From contig CANTFL010000565.1 of assembly GCA_947650285.1 (NCBI GenBank), positions 1 to 64,000 of the forward strand: DNA of 64,000 nucleotides, given 5' to 3'. The notes beneath the pieces were generated by a model, which saw only the letters and a list, made by a program, of their open reading frames with translations, was not told the origin of the DNA and ran no database searches. This stretch comes from Hyaloperonospora brassicae. Taxonomy: Eukaryota > Oomycota > Peronosporomycetes > Peronosporales > Peronosporaceae. Positions 37,732 through 47,896 of this stretch are shown here, in pieces. Within the stretch, counting starts at the first letter, position 1; every line of letters begins with the position of its first letter. The position numbers and the translations under genes are program-made.

Positions 37732-39864
37732 ATGCCTCGGTCGAAGAGCTCGCACGAGCTGTACTTGGACCTGCTGACGTCCAACTCGCCAGCGTCCATA
37801 GCGTCCCCAGCAGCAGCAGCAATAGCAGCAGACGATGTGTACAGTAGTGGCGGCTCGGCGCTCTCGGTGCACATGGGCGACTCGGGATGGGTGCACGAGA
37901 TGAACTTCATGCGGGCCGAGACCCCCAGTCAGCTGCGCCAGCGCTTCATCCAGATCCAAGTCACGGACCGCCGGTTCAAAGAGCCGTCGTGGATGCACCC
38001 GAACATTGGCGGCGAGGCGCAGTTCGTGCAGGGACGACGGGACGAACTTTCTGCGCTGGACGAGGCGTTGCAAGCGAAGCGGACGACCAACAAACTGGGC
38101 GAGTGGCTGTCCACGTCCATCAGTGGCAACGCCATTCTCTCCAGTGTGCTCTTCTCGGCGGGCCAAACCATCGCCAAAGCTGGCAAACTGGCGCCCGTGA
38201 CGCAGCTCTTCGTGATCACACTGGTCTATTGTCTTCGCTGGGTCCTCGACGAGGTCATGAGCGCCGTGCCATTGAACGGTGGCGTCTACAATGCGATGCT
38301 CAACTCAGCGTCTAAAAAAGTCGCTGCTCTCTGCGCAGTGTTTAGTATGCTGTCCTACTTGTCCACGGCAGTGGTCAATGGTGTGTCGGCCATGAACTAC
38401 GTCAACGAGTCGCTCGTTGAGATTCCTGTCATGATTTGCACCATCGGATTGCTCGCAGTGTTCGCAGTGCTCTGCCTGATGGGTATCGCCGAGAGCGCTT
38501 TCGTCGCGCTGATTTTCTTCGTCTCCCACACGCTCACGCTCATTCTTTTGGGCGTATTCAGCATCATTTACGTGGCGCAACACCCTGCTATCTTTCTCGA
38601 CAACATGGGCACAACACTCCCTGGCGTGACGATCTTTGGCGGCGCTGCAAGCGTTAGTAGTCTTGCATCTGCTCTCTTCTTGGGCTACGGCACAGCGTTG
38701 CTGGGCGTGACTGGCTTCGAAAGTTCATCGCAGTACGTGGAAGAGCAAGCGTCAGGCATTTTCCCGAAAACGCTGCGCAACATGTGGGCTCTCTCCAGTG
38801 CATTTAACATAGCCTACTCGTTTCTGGCGTTGGCTGTTGTGCCTTTGGACACAATCATCTCGAACCAGTCCACGTTGTTGTCGTACATGGGTCGTCTGAG
38901 CGGTGGTCGCTGGCTCGAGATTCTTGTGACAATTGATGCGTTTGGTGTACTCGCTGGTGCAGTGCTAACGTCCTATGTTGGCACGAATGGTTTACTGCAG
39001 CGTTTGGCGATCGATCGCGTGTTTCCGAGTTTTATGCTCAAAGTGAACACATGTCGTGGCACGAACCACTTCATTATTCTGGCGTTCTTCGTCATGGCTT
39101 CTAGCCTTGTGTTTATCTTGGACGCCGAGGTGACAGTCTTGTCTGGCGTTTTTGCACTCGCTTTCCTGTGTGTACTCCTCTCTTTCATCATTGCGTGCGT
39201 GTTGCTGAAGCTATACCGAGAACAAATTCCTCGCAGGAGACCCACGTCGTGGATCAACATCACTTTTTGTTTGTGTATGGTGCTACTGGGTATTTTCGCA
39301 AATGCGATTTCGGATACGAAGGCGTTGTTGTATTTCTTCATCTACTTTGCAGTGTTTTTCGTTGTGGTTATCCTGATGCTGACACGAGTGAGTGTGCTGA
39401 AGACACTGCTTTGGATCTCGAGAAAGCTAGCAGAATACTACAAAGGTGATGCAGCGCCGTCACAACAGGCTTTTGGAGGCAGTGTTACGATCGCCAAGAG
39501 GATTGAGATTATCAAGAATACGCCTGTGGTATTTTTCTGTAAAGCAACGAACCTGCCTAAAATCAACGAGGCCGTCGCGTACGTGATGCGTAATGAGCAC
39601 ACGTATTGTTTGCGGCTGGTGCACGTGTGTGAACCGAATGCTCCAGTTCCGCGCGAGTTTGAGCACGTGGTGAACTTGTTCGACCATATTTATCCGTCCA
39701 TCAAGATCGATTTCATCGCCGTGACAGGGGCTTTTGATCCTGCAATGGTGCTGTGGTTGTCCAAGTCAATGGACGTCCCAACTAACATGATGTTTATGGG
39801 CCAACCGGCGGATGAGACGATACATCGGGTGTTAGCTTTGGGTGTGCGAGTCATCACTGACTAA
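37732..39864 (+). CDS. APC-superfamily transporter with C-terminal soluble domain (paralogue 1)
   Basis: A single-exon gene of 710 residues from the ATG at 37732; the frame is open further upstream, but without ATG. After an acidic, Ser/Ala-rich cytosolic N-terminus of about 130 residues come about 12 hydrophobic segments (about 135-560). These carry amino-acid/polyamine-organocation permease features: SGNAILSSVLFSAG in TM1, AVPLNGGVYNAMLN in TM2-3, and GVTGFESSSQYVEEQ in TM6. A loop IFPKTLRNMWALS follows. A hydrophilic tail of about 130 residues (INEAVAYVMRNEHT…DFIAVTGAFDP…LGVRVIT) is shared with the paralogue at 45809 and may be a regulatory domain. The substrate cannot be read from sequence; an amino acid or polyamine is likely. 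It probably sits in the plasma membrane or an endomembrane. Confidence 0.85.
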   Translation: MPRSKSSHELYLDLLTSNSPASIASPAAAAIAADDVYSSGGSALSVHMGDSGWVHEMNFMRAETPSQLRQRFIQIQVTDRRFKEPSWMHPNIGGEAQFVQGRRDELSALDEALQAKRTTNKLGEWLSTSISGNAILSSVLFSAGQTIAKAGKLAPVTQLFVITLVYCLRWVLDEVMSAVPLNGGVYNAMLNSASKKVAALCAVFSMLSYLSTAVVNGVSAMNYVNESLVEIPVMICTIGLLAVFAVLCLMGIAESAFVALIFFVSHTLTLILLGVFSIIYVAQHPAIFLDNMGTTLPGVTIFGGAASVSSLASALFLGYGTALLGVTGFESSSQYVEEQASGIFPKTLRNMWALSSAFNIAYSFLALAVVPLDTIISNQSTLLSYMGRLSGGRWLEILVTIDAFGVLAGAVLTSYVGTNGLLQRLAIDRVFPSFMLKVNTCRGTNHFIILAFFVMASSLVFILDAEVTVLSGVFALAFLCVLLSFIIACVLLKLYREQIPRRRPTSWINITFCLCMVLLGIFANAISDTKALLYFFIYFAVFFVVVILMLTRVSVLKTLLWISRKLAEYYKGDAAPSQQAFGGSVTIAKRIEIIKNTPVVFFCKATNLPKINEAVAYVMRNEHTYCLRLVHVCEPNAPVPREFEHVVNLFDHIYPSIKIDFIAVTGAFDPAMVLWLSKSMDVPTNMMFMGQPADETIHRVLALGVRVITD

Positions 39865-42375
39865 TCCCTACATCGGCATCCTGCTGTGATCGTTGCGACA
39901 GCGGATCAATCGATCTAGGTATGATTACCGAAGTTGAATAGCAAGGTGTCGTTTTCTGGTGTCAGTAGCACTTTGAAAAAGACAACATGGTTGTTGGAGC
40001 GGTAGGAAGGATGACCCATTGAAAGCGGATAGTACATGACGTACGGCGCTCGTCTTGCTCACGGTTGGATTGTTAGCTCGAAGGTCAGCCAAGCAATCTC
40101 ACGCCGGATGACTACGTTTCACCCCAGCAGACCAATTCTATCAATCATGTGGGGTGAAGAACGTATCGTTGCAAGTCAACCTTCCGAGTCCGATCATGGT
40201 AGCGGTCGCAATCGTGGCATTGCTGTTAATTCTGCATACAGCCAACCAGCAAAGTGTGTATTTAACTAATAGAGAGACAACCAAACAGTTGCTGCGTATG
40301 CAACTTACGGATAGGGCTGAGCCGTATGTGCATTCCCATTGCTCGCCATCTCTGTTGTAGTTACACAAAAACGAGTGTTATGGTACGGCACGATTGCAAC
40401 TAATACGGAAGAGTCTACGGCCCATGGCCGATTGGTAACATACGACATGTGCAGTTATTTGGAAGCAGCAACTTTGTTGTGTGATGGCCTGCGGTAAGTC
40501 CGACCGAATTCGAACTTGCTTCAATTCCTACTGAAGGGATCTTCCTTCGCGTTAAGTAGTGTTGATGCTATCGAACTTTGTCGACGTCGTAAAGTAGGTA
40601 ATGATCACCTCATGCATCGCTGCAACTGAGCCAATCACAGTTGGCCACGTGAGGAGACCGGACTCGTGTGGCGTTCAGTGTCCACAACAAAGCCATTTAG
40701 GGTGCAAGTGGCGGCATTGCAGCTTGGTCGAACACCAGAAGCCTTTCTCTGCGAGAGGTGAATCTCCACCAAGACTCGGGAACTTGTTGCGTGCTGTAAA
40801 ACGTTTTTTACGCCCGCGCATCATCGTAAGCGGCTGGACGAGAGCAGATAGAGGCGTCATGGAAAAACGGCCACGTGCTCCTTGCGGGTAAATGAGCCAC
40901 ATGCGTCGACGAGTAAGTGACCTGGACCGCCACCTCTGCCATGGCACAAGTAGTTCTACAGGTAACAACAAGAGAAGGCTGACAGAGATGGCTTCGTAGG
41001 CAAGCCGGTAGAGGTCCGTAGCTTGTCATGCAGTAGTGCCCTGTTCTATTGGATTCGGGACACGGCTCCGGGAGATGTGGTGTGCGGCACATAAACTTCC
41101 AGGTCAACCCCGCATCCATCACATGGGCAGAAACCTATACTGCATGAACAAAAAAGGCACCCAATACTGAGGTCGCCACTACAGAAGGAATACTGCGACC
41201 GCATCAGGACGGTGGTGACCTTCTCCTGTACACAACACCATCATTTTGGCACGCTTTCTCTTACAAAGCCCTCGGCAGCGTCCGCGTCGTCGGGTATACG
41301 CTCTACAACGTAGGCTCGACACTTACGGCGTCGCGCACATTCTGCTAGTTTGTTGTGCTTTCACACAAGACACACGACGTAGTCTAACGTGCTGTCAACC
41401 GCTACAGGATGTCAGCTTTCGCCTGCACCTGCTTGCTAGAGCCACGCCACAGCAAACAGAAGTACTCCAGGAATAAACCTTGGCGCAGTCCCATAACGTC
41501 GAGCTTTTTTTCACGGGTACGGCGCAAGTAGAGTAGCCCCTTGCATGCTTGCGGTACATGGCAAGAAGAGACTTGTCTCTACGATACGAATGCTGCTTTG
41601 ATTATCTGGGCCACCTCAATGCAGAGGACAAACAGACGTAGCAGAAGACGTTCACGCCACCCCACCTTGCATCCGTATGTCGATCAATACCCATCCGCCG
41701 TAAATGCTCAGGCATCGTACGCCTGCACTGCGCAAACAATCTCGGAGAACTGTACAAGAGCATTTGTGAATATTTTGTTGCATCTTAAGTAAATCTGACT
41801 CGAGTTAGGGTGCTACCGACTCACATGATGCATGCGGCGTAATCAGTCCATCGCAGCAGCTTTTGGGGCGACAGGCAATGGCTAAATTTATAGAACAGCT
41901 CACTGCGTCGACATTCGCGCTCGGACCCGATCAGCGACACACATCTTTGGTGAGGAAATAGCGAGAGCAGAAAAGTGTGGCGCTTCAGATGGCATTTTGT
42001 TCCGAGTTTGGCATTCCGAATGCCGTCGGGTGCTCTCTACATGGCTCTGTGTTGATGCTGGAACTGCTTGACAGTAAAGGCAGAATGAGTGAGTTACACA
42101 CAGGTACAGTTGGCACGCACTATTACGTTGACGCAGACAGTAGCACCCTCTCGTCGAGGTCAAAGCCTGAGGCCGCAGTCTGATCGCCACAGCTGGATCG
42201 TATCCAGATACTGCGCAGCAGTCCTCGGCTATACCTATGCACTGCTGAGCTGCGCTGTGCTTACAACTGATACGGATCGTCGAAATGGATTTGGTGGTCG
42301 TGTGATTGGCACTTCTCAACTTGCCGCTTGTAGAATTGCCACAGAGTCACGGAACCCTCGAGAGCTCCAGGAGCC
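39865..42375. other. Intergenic region
   Basis: About 2.5 kb between the APC transporter and the lipase-like gene. Only short frames (up to about 104 codons before the frames that shadow the lipase gene) and no recognisable motif, repeat or RNA gene. Confidence 0.5.
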
Positions 42376-43950
42376 ATGTCGACCCTCTCAGTCCGCGCAT
42401 CTCTCGTTGGCGTTGCCGCCTTGTTGGCGTTTGCAGCTGCGCTTCAGGACGGCTCGAGCGTCTCGTGGCCATCACTGGAATTTCGCTTCTCGGTCAAGCG
42501 GGTGGCCACCCAAATCCATGGGTACTCTGACTTTTCCGTGTTCGCCAACCCGAGGGTGTTGTCCCGTGCTACCACGCACGTGCTCTACGACACGTTCACC
42601 TCGTTCACCGAAGACAATACGGTCTTCAACTACTCCCTCGTGGACAGTGTAGCGTACGTCTGTCGCGAATGCCAGGCCCAACGGGGTGACCTCTTGGTGA
42701 GCTGCATGGACGCCGATACTTTGCCGCCGATCAATTCGATCGTGACAGCACTCTGTGACGCCAAGCCTGCTTCGAAAATCACGGCGGGTGATGGCAGCGT
42801 GATCCCGTGCACAAGTGGCTACTCCTACAAGGTGTCGGTGGACGGCGTCGACTTTGGTATGTGTTATTATGGGTCCCGGGGGTTCAAACTGTTTGGCAGT
42901 GACATGGACATCAAAGTTGAGTACAAGAAGAAGCGCCTGCCGATCCAAGCACCAAAGCTCGATGACCGCGCAAAAACGGACTGTGAACAGGTGGCGATGC
43001 CAAGTCCAGTCACATCGATTGGAGAGTCTTTCTTGACTGGAAAACCTGTTTCTGCCGAAGAGCGAATTCTGGAGAAAGCGTTTGGTGTTTTCTTGAATGA
43101 TCAATGTTCGTGCCAGTCCACGCCGCGTCCCTGCCTGTTTATCCACGGTCTCGGAGTACATGAGGAGAAGGAAGAAAACGTTGACTCGTTCGCGTACTGG
43201 GGCAATTTGACAGGCCACACACCGTGTTGCACATCGATCAAGTACACCAAGCTCGACACGATGAACAGTTCATGGACCGACAAACTTTTGCAGGAGAAAG
43301 TTTGCGATCGTGCATTATCGGTGAGCAACTCTAGCTACGGATCTACAATTGCTGATACCATCATCATTACGCACTCGATGGGCGGCCTCATGGTGGCTGG
43401 CGCGATCGCCAACAAAAGGTGCAAGCTCGCCAATAGTACGACCTGGGTGACCGCTGGATCACCGTTACTCGGAAGCATGGCGTCGGACTACGTTCAACAG
43501 TCCTGCAAGAACAACACCAATCTTCTTATGGAGACCTATGCTGACCGGACACGGCTTTGCCCCGCAGGCAAAGGGATCAAATCGATCGTGTACCAAAATG
43601 AGAGCTTTTGTTCGCTCAATTTGAATACGCAGTATAAGGCTGCACAGAAGGCTTACCAACGACACGTGTACGCAGCAATGTGTAGCAACTCGTACATCGG
43701 TGTCCTCTCGTCGTACCAACTTCGTTTCTGGGTCGCTGGCAGGCTTATCCCGCACAAATCACTGGAGAATGACGGCGTGGTAGAATTCAGCAGCTGCGCT
43801 GGTGGCATTCCAGTGAGTAAGTTCGGCGACGACTACCGTAATCGCTTCTACGTGACTGGGCTGAATCATTTCGACGTATCCTTCAAAGCGGGCGACTCTC
43901 TTCTGGATAATTCTAAGATGCCAGTGAAGTGGTTCGAGTGTCTGCTGTGA
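42376..43950 (+). CDS. Secreted alpha/beta-hydrolase, lipase-like
   Basis: A single-exon ORF of 524 residues. An N-terminal signal peptide is apparent (SVRASLVGVAALLAFAAALQ, cleavage near residue 23). The N-terminal half (to about 200) is Cys-containing and of unknown fold. The C-terminal half looks like an alpha/beta hydrolase. An oxyanion-type FIHGLGVHEE is at 255-264 and the nucleophile motif ITHSMGGLM has Ser334. An Asp/Glu-rich loop is near ENDGVVEFSS, and a likely catalytic His498 lies in LNHFDVSF. About 18 cysteines and several N-glycosylation sequons (NSS, NNT, NES, NLT) fit an extracellular glycoprotein. Such secreted hydrolases are common in oomycetes; a role in nutrition or host interaction is inference. 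No RXLR motif is present after the signal peptide. Confidence 0.82.
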   Translation: MSTLSVRASLVGVAALLAFAAALQDGSSVSWPSLEFRFSVKRVATQIHGYSDFSVFANPRVLSRATTHVLYDTFTSFTEDNTVFNYSLVDSVAYVCRECQAQRGDLLVSCMDADTLPPINSIVTALCDAKPASKITAGDGSVIPCTSGYSYKVSVDGVDFGMCYYGSRGFKLFGSDMDIKVEYKKKRLPIQAPKLDDRAKTDCEQVAMPSPVTSIGESFLTGKPVSAEERILEKAFGVFLNDQCSCQSTPRPCLFIHGLGVHEEKEENVDSFAYWGNLTGHTPCCTSIKYTKLDTMNSSWTDKLLQEKVCDRALSVSNSSYGSTIADTIIITHSMGGLMVAGAIANKRCKLANSTTWVTAGSPLLGSMASDYVQQSCKNNTNLLMETYADRTRLCPAGKGIKSIVYQNESFCSLNLNTQYKAAQKAYQRHVYAAMCSNSYIGVLSSYQLRFWVAGRLIPHKSLENDGVVEFSSCAGGIPVSKFGDDYRNRFYVTGLNHFDVSFKAGDSLLDNSKMPVKWFECLL

Positions 43951-45808
43951 AGGAGCTAGCTAGCATCTACGAGTTGCAGCAAAACGTGATACCACCCAAT
44001 CGTTGCAGCAGTTCGTTTGACAGACTTCACATTGTGATTACACTTGTAGATAGACTACGCGCCACCTGATCAACTCGCATGGCGTTCCAATGCTTCGTGG
44101 CGGTCAGCGCAAATCGATGACAGGTGACACACCGTCCTACGTCGATGAGTCGCGCTGTTTATCGACAATAGTCAAATGAGATGCAATATGTTCATTGTCA
44201 TTCAGTGCAGATGAGCTGCTTCTCGAGAAATGAGATCGATAGGCAATAGATCGACTGTCGTCTAGGCAACGCTATCACAGGCACAATTTGACTTTCGGCA
44301 ACGTATGGATAGTAGTAGGCTGCATGAGAAAACACCTCTTCTCATGCGCAAAGAACGTCGAACTCAGTGCGTCGTGGAGACGGCGGAGACTTCGGCTCAT
44401 TCGGTTTTTGCTCTGATTGAACGGATAGTTGTCTCCAAACTCCATTGCCATTGTCAGACGCCGTCTGACATTTCAACTGCCTACTCAGCCTCCCGCCGCA
44501 ATCAAATAAGCTATCCAATGATTTTGCGAATTTAGTTTTCTTGTGGTAGTTGCGGTCACGTGACGGAGGCTGTAGAAGTAGATAGCACAAGTTGTTAGCA
44601 GCTCAAGATGAATGACGTGGTACAGGTACGGCACATTTTCTGTGGCCGCGCGACGCTGCCATACTTCGCCATTTACACACCTTCATCCCGCAAAGACAGT
44701 TCAGAAGATACCACTTCTTCTCTACGGCAACCCAAAGTGTAGCCCGCAATGATTGCCATCATCTCGTAGCTCGAATCAAGACTTGAGATATGAATTGCAC
44801 TGCTATATCAACATATTAGCGACTGTAGCTGAGTGAGAAGGACTCGAGAGGGGCACTACAAAGCTGCTCATTCCGTGGGCGCGCCGTCATATTGGTGCGC
44901 TAACGACCGACTACTGCCGATCGACTTCTTTGCACGACATTACATTGGGCGAGCGGGTACACTTCTGTCAAGACTTTGGGAGGAAACAAGCAAGAGACCT
45001 GCTCCCTTGGACCAGTAGTCTGATACTCGCAAATCAACAAGCAATGATGTGATGCCCTGCAGACAGCTGACAACCCTTTGGTCGATCGCTGCAGTACGCA
45101 AATACTTCCGCCCTTTTTGCAAATCGACCGAAGATCGCACAAGTGTCCACGCGCGGAAGCATGACGACACGCGATAGCCACATCGGTGTGGACGCGCAAA
45201 GGAATGGCGACGAACGGGCTCTCGCAGAAGTGGCGGAGCCGAGCACGAATAGACATTGTGGTGCTCTTTGTCACTGCTTTGCTTGCACCTTAGCAGCACC
45301 TGCTATCACGGATCATGCGCCAATAACGACGACAAGAAGCGTTGACATTTACACGTACGTGACATCGACCTCCAGAACATCATTGTTGTGGTGTGCACTT
45401 GGTCAGTTTGCCAGGTGCGCGGGTAGCAGGCTCCTCAACAACAGCTGACAAACGAGACCGTGTACGTGTGCGTGCAAATGGCCAGTCAGCATGCCGAGCG
45501 TACAACCTGCTCGTCGACTCAACCTGGCGGCCCGAAACGGGTCTCCTACGGCCCATACCCAGTAGAAGTGCACCAAAGCACGAAGACAAGTGGGCCAAGA
45601 GATTGGTTTTCTTCCCCTCGCACGAGCTGACAAGGTTCGCTTGATGAGAGTCTCATGTGGTACTTCGGCACTTGACACATACTGCATGTTAGATGTACTG
45701 CTGTATGCCGAGTACAACACGATACCGTACACGCATCAGAGCAGCAGGACTTGACCAGCAACACAACTGTTTTTACTTTCGCTCGAAAGCTCAAATGCTG
45801 GTACAGTG
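43951..45808. other. Intergenic region between convergent lipase and APC genes
   Basis: About 1.9 kb. Open frames do not exceed about 125 codons, and none has a recognisable motif. No repeats or RNA genes were seen. Confidence 0.5.
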
Positions 45809-47896
45809 TCATGCCGTGATAACACGCATGCCGGCTGCCGACACACGCTCGGCCGAGAGCAAGTCGGGCTGTGTGATAAACATCATATTGCGAGGCACGT
45901 TCATGGACCGCGATAGCCACGTGATTATTGCTGGACCAAACTCGCCACGCACTGCCACAAAGTCCACGCGGATCTTCGGGTACATCGAGTCGAACAGCGC
46001 TACCATCTCACGGAAAGACGCGAGCACAGACGCGTCTCTCTCTTCGTCCTCGAAAACGTGCACGATACGCAGTGTGTGGGTCTGCTCGTTGCGACGTACG
46101 TAGATGATAGCCTTGTTGATGATCGTGAGGTCTGGGATCTTGCAGAAGAAAATGATGGGAGCGTTTCGGATGCTGATAATGGTGCGAGCAATAGTGCGGC
46201 CTCCGCGAGCTCCAGTGTGCTCATATTCCGACAAACCGTTTGTCGCAAGACCAACTGCAACAGCTTTGCCGTAACGCGAGGGAACCATTGTCTTCAGCAG
46301 TATCAAAGCGAAGCGTAAGATCGTGACGCGCTCGAACATGATAAACATCACGACTATCACGACGATGAAGTAGATAGCAAAGTACATCAAAACCTTGGGG
46401 TCCCCCAGGAGATTCGCAAAGATGGCCACCACAACCAGGAGAAAGCCAAGGATCACACTAGTCCATGGCGCGTGTATGTCGCGAGGGATCTCTGGACGCT
46501 TGCCCTTGAGCAGCATACAGGCGCACGAAAACATCGCCATCAGTCCCAGGAAAGAGTAGGTGTACACACCATTCATCGTGCTGGCGTCGGCATTCAGTAT
46601 GAGCACGAGACTCGACGACAATAGAAAGTAAATGCCGATGATGTAGTGATTGGTACCGCGTGCCTTGTTCGTCTTTGCCAGAAACGCCGGCAGCACTCGG
46701 TCCGTGGACAGACGGCGAACGAGGCCGCAGATACCAACGTACGAGGTCAACACTGCACCACTCAGCACGATGAACGCGTCAATGCTAATCCACGTCTCGA
46801 ACCAGCTCCCCACTGCTTTTCGGCTCACCATCGCAAGAAGGTCCGACGAATTGTTGTAAATGCCGTCGTCTCCTTCGAGTGGCAACACGGCAAGAATCGC
46901 AGTACTGAGTCCGACATTGAAGAACGTGACGAGGGCCCACATGTTGCGCAGAGTCTTGCGAAAGATACCTGGAGCTTGTTCCTCCACGTAGTTTGACGAC
47001 GACTCAAAGCCGGTAATGCCCAGCATCGACGCACCAAAGCCAAAGAAAATCGCAGTCGCGATGTTGCCGTCAAGCATCGATCCTGCAAAGTCCACCTCGG
47101 GGTACTCGGCGTGCATGTTGTCGCGAAAGACATGCGGGTGACTGAACCAGTAGACGATGCACGACACAAAGAGGATCGAGAGGACTGCCACGTGGTGCAA
47201 AAAGATCGCGACAGCCACGCGGGAGCTCTCCGTGATCCCCATCACCGCCAAAAGCGCGAACGCGCCCAGCAAAAGGATCGTCGACCCAACGATCGGAATC
47301 GTCACTTGGTTGTTCAGGTACCGAATCCCGGACGTGGCCGAGACGACTCCCGTCGCAACGTAGGACAAGATACTGAGACACGCCGCCACAGCTGCTGAGC
47401 GCTTGGACGTTGTATTTAACAGGGCGTTGTACGTCCCCCCGTTCATGGGGATCGCAGTCACCACTTCTTCGTAAATGAAGCGAAAGAAGTAGAGCACAAT
47501 GGACACGATAAGCAGCGGAATGGGCATGAGTTTGCCCGACTTGGCAGCCACCGACGACGCCGAGTACAAGACGCTCGAGAGGATGTCGTTGCCGGAAATG
47601 GCAGTCGCTGGGAGCTCTCCCAGCAACTTCTTGGGCTCGTTGAGCTCCTCTTGAATCACGTGGAGCTCGTGTGGCGGCACCTGCACGTACTCGGACGAGC
47701 CCGCGCCTGGAAATTGCCACGTCGGACCCATCCGCGCGCCTTCCACGATCTCGATCTCGAGTTTACGTCGACGCATGTTGACAGCCCGAGAGCTGGTCCC
47801 AGAGCTCGGCAGTCGAGGCGACAGGACTTCCATATAGGCTGCAGACGGCACCGCCTGGAGGCTGTGGTCGCCTTCGTCGCTGGCACTTGAGCCCAT
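45809..47896 (-). CDS. APC-superfamily transporter with C-terminal soluble domain (paralogue 2)
   Basis: A single-exon gene of 695 residues, clearly paralogous to 37732-39864. Shared blocks include AISGNDILSSVLYSA (TM1), AIPMNGGTYNALLN, GITGFESSSNYVEEQAPGIF with RKTLRNMWAL, and SGAVLTSYVG. The C-terminal tail is also shared: INKAIIYVRRNEQT, LFDSMYP, ITWLSRSMNVPRNMMF and GMRVIT. About 12 membrane segments are expected between residues 95 and 540, preceded by a Ser/Arg-rich N-terminus. The N-termini of the two paralogues have diverged almost completely. It lies on the opposite strand to paralogue 1 with the lipase gene between them, so they are not a simple tandem pair. The substrate is unknown; amino acids or polyamines are the family's usual cargo. 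Confidence 0.85.
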   Translation of the reverse strand: MGSSASDEGDHSLQAVPSAAYMEVLSPRLPSSGTSSRAVNMRRRKLEIEIVEGARMGPTWQFPGAGSSEYVQVPPHELHVIQEELNEPKKLLGELPATAISGNDILSSVLYSASSVAAKSGKLMPIPLLIVSIVLYFFRFIYEEVVTAIPMNGGTYNALLNTTSKRSAAVAACLSILSYVATGVVSATSGIRYLNNQVTIPIVGSTILLLGAFALLAVMGITESSRVAVAIFLHHVAVLSILFVSCIVYWFSHPHVFRDNMHAEYPEVDFAGSMLDGNIATAIFFGFGASMLGITGFESSSNYVEEQAPGIFRKTLRNMWALVTFFNVGLSTAILAVLPLEGDDGIYNNSSDLLAMVSRKAVGSWFETWISIDAFIVLSGAVLTSYVGICGLVRRLSTDRVLPAFLAKTNKARGTNHYIIGIYFLLSSSLVLILNADASTMNGVYTYSFLGLMAMFSCACMLLKGKRPEIPRDIHAPWTSVILGFLLVVVAIFANLLGDPKVLMYFAIYFIVVIVVMFIMFERVTILRFALILLKTMVPSRYGKAVAVGLATNGLSEYEHTGARGGRTIARTIISIRNAPIIFFCKIPDLTIINKAIIYVRRNEQTHTLRIVHVFEDEERDASVLASFREMVALFDSMYPKIRVDFVAVRGEFGPAIITWLSRSMNVPRNMMFITQPDLLSAERVSAAGMRVITA

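Noticed and set aside
37528..38315. Frames of 212 and 142 codons over the start of the APC transporter
   Set aside because: Shadows of the transporter reading frame.
42472..43218. 248-codon frame antisense to the lipase-like gene
   Set aside because: Shadow of a real gene with strong coding signals on the plus strand.
47070..47720. 216-codon frame inside APC paralogue 2
   Set aside because: Same strand, different frame, Arg/Ala-rich; a shadow of the transporter.
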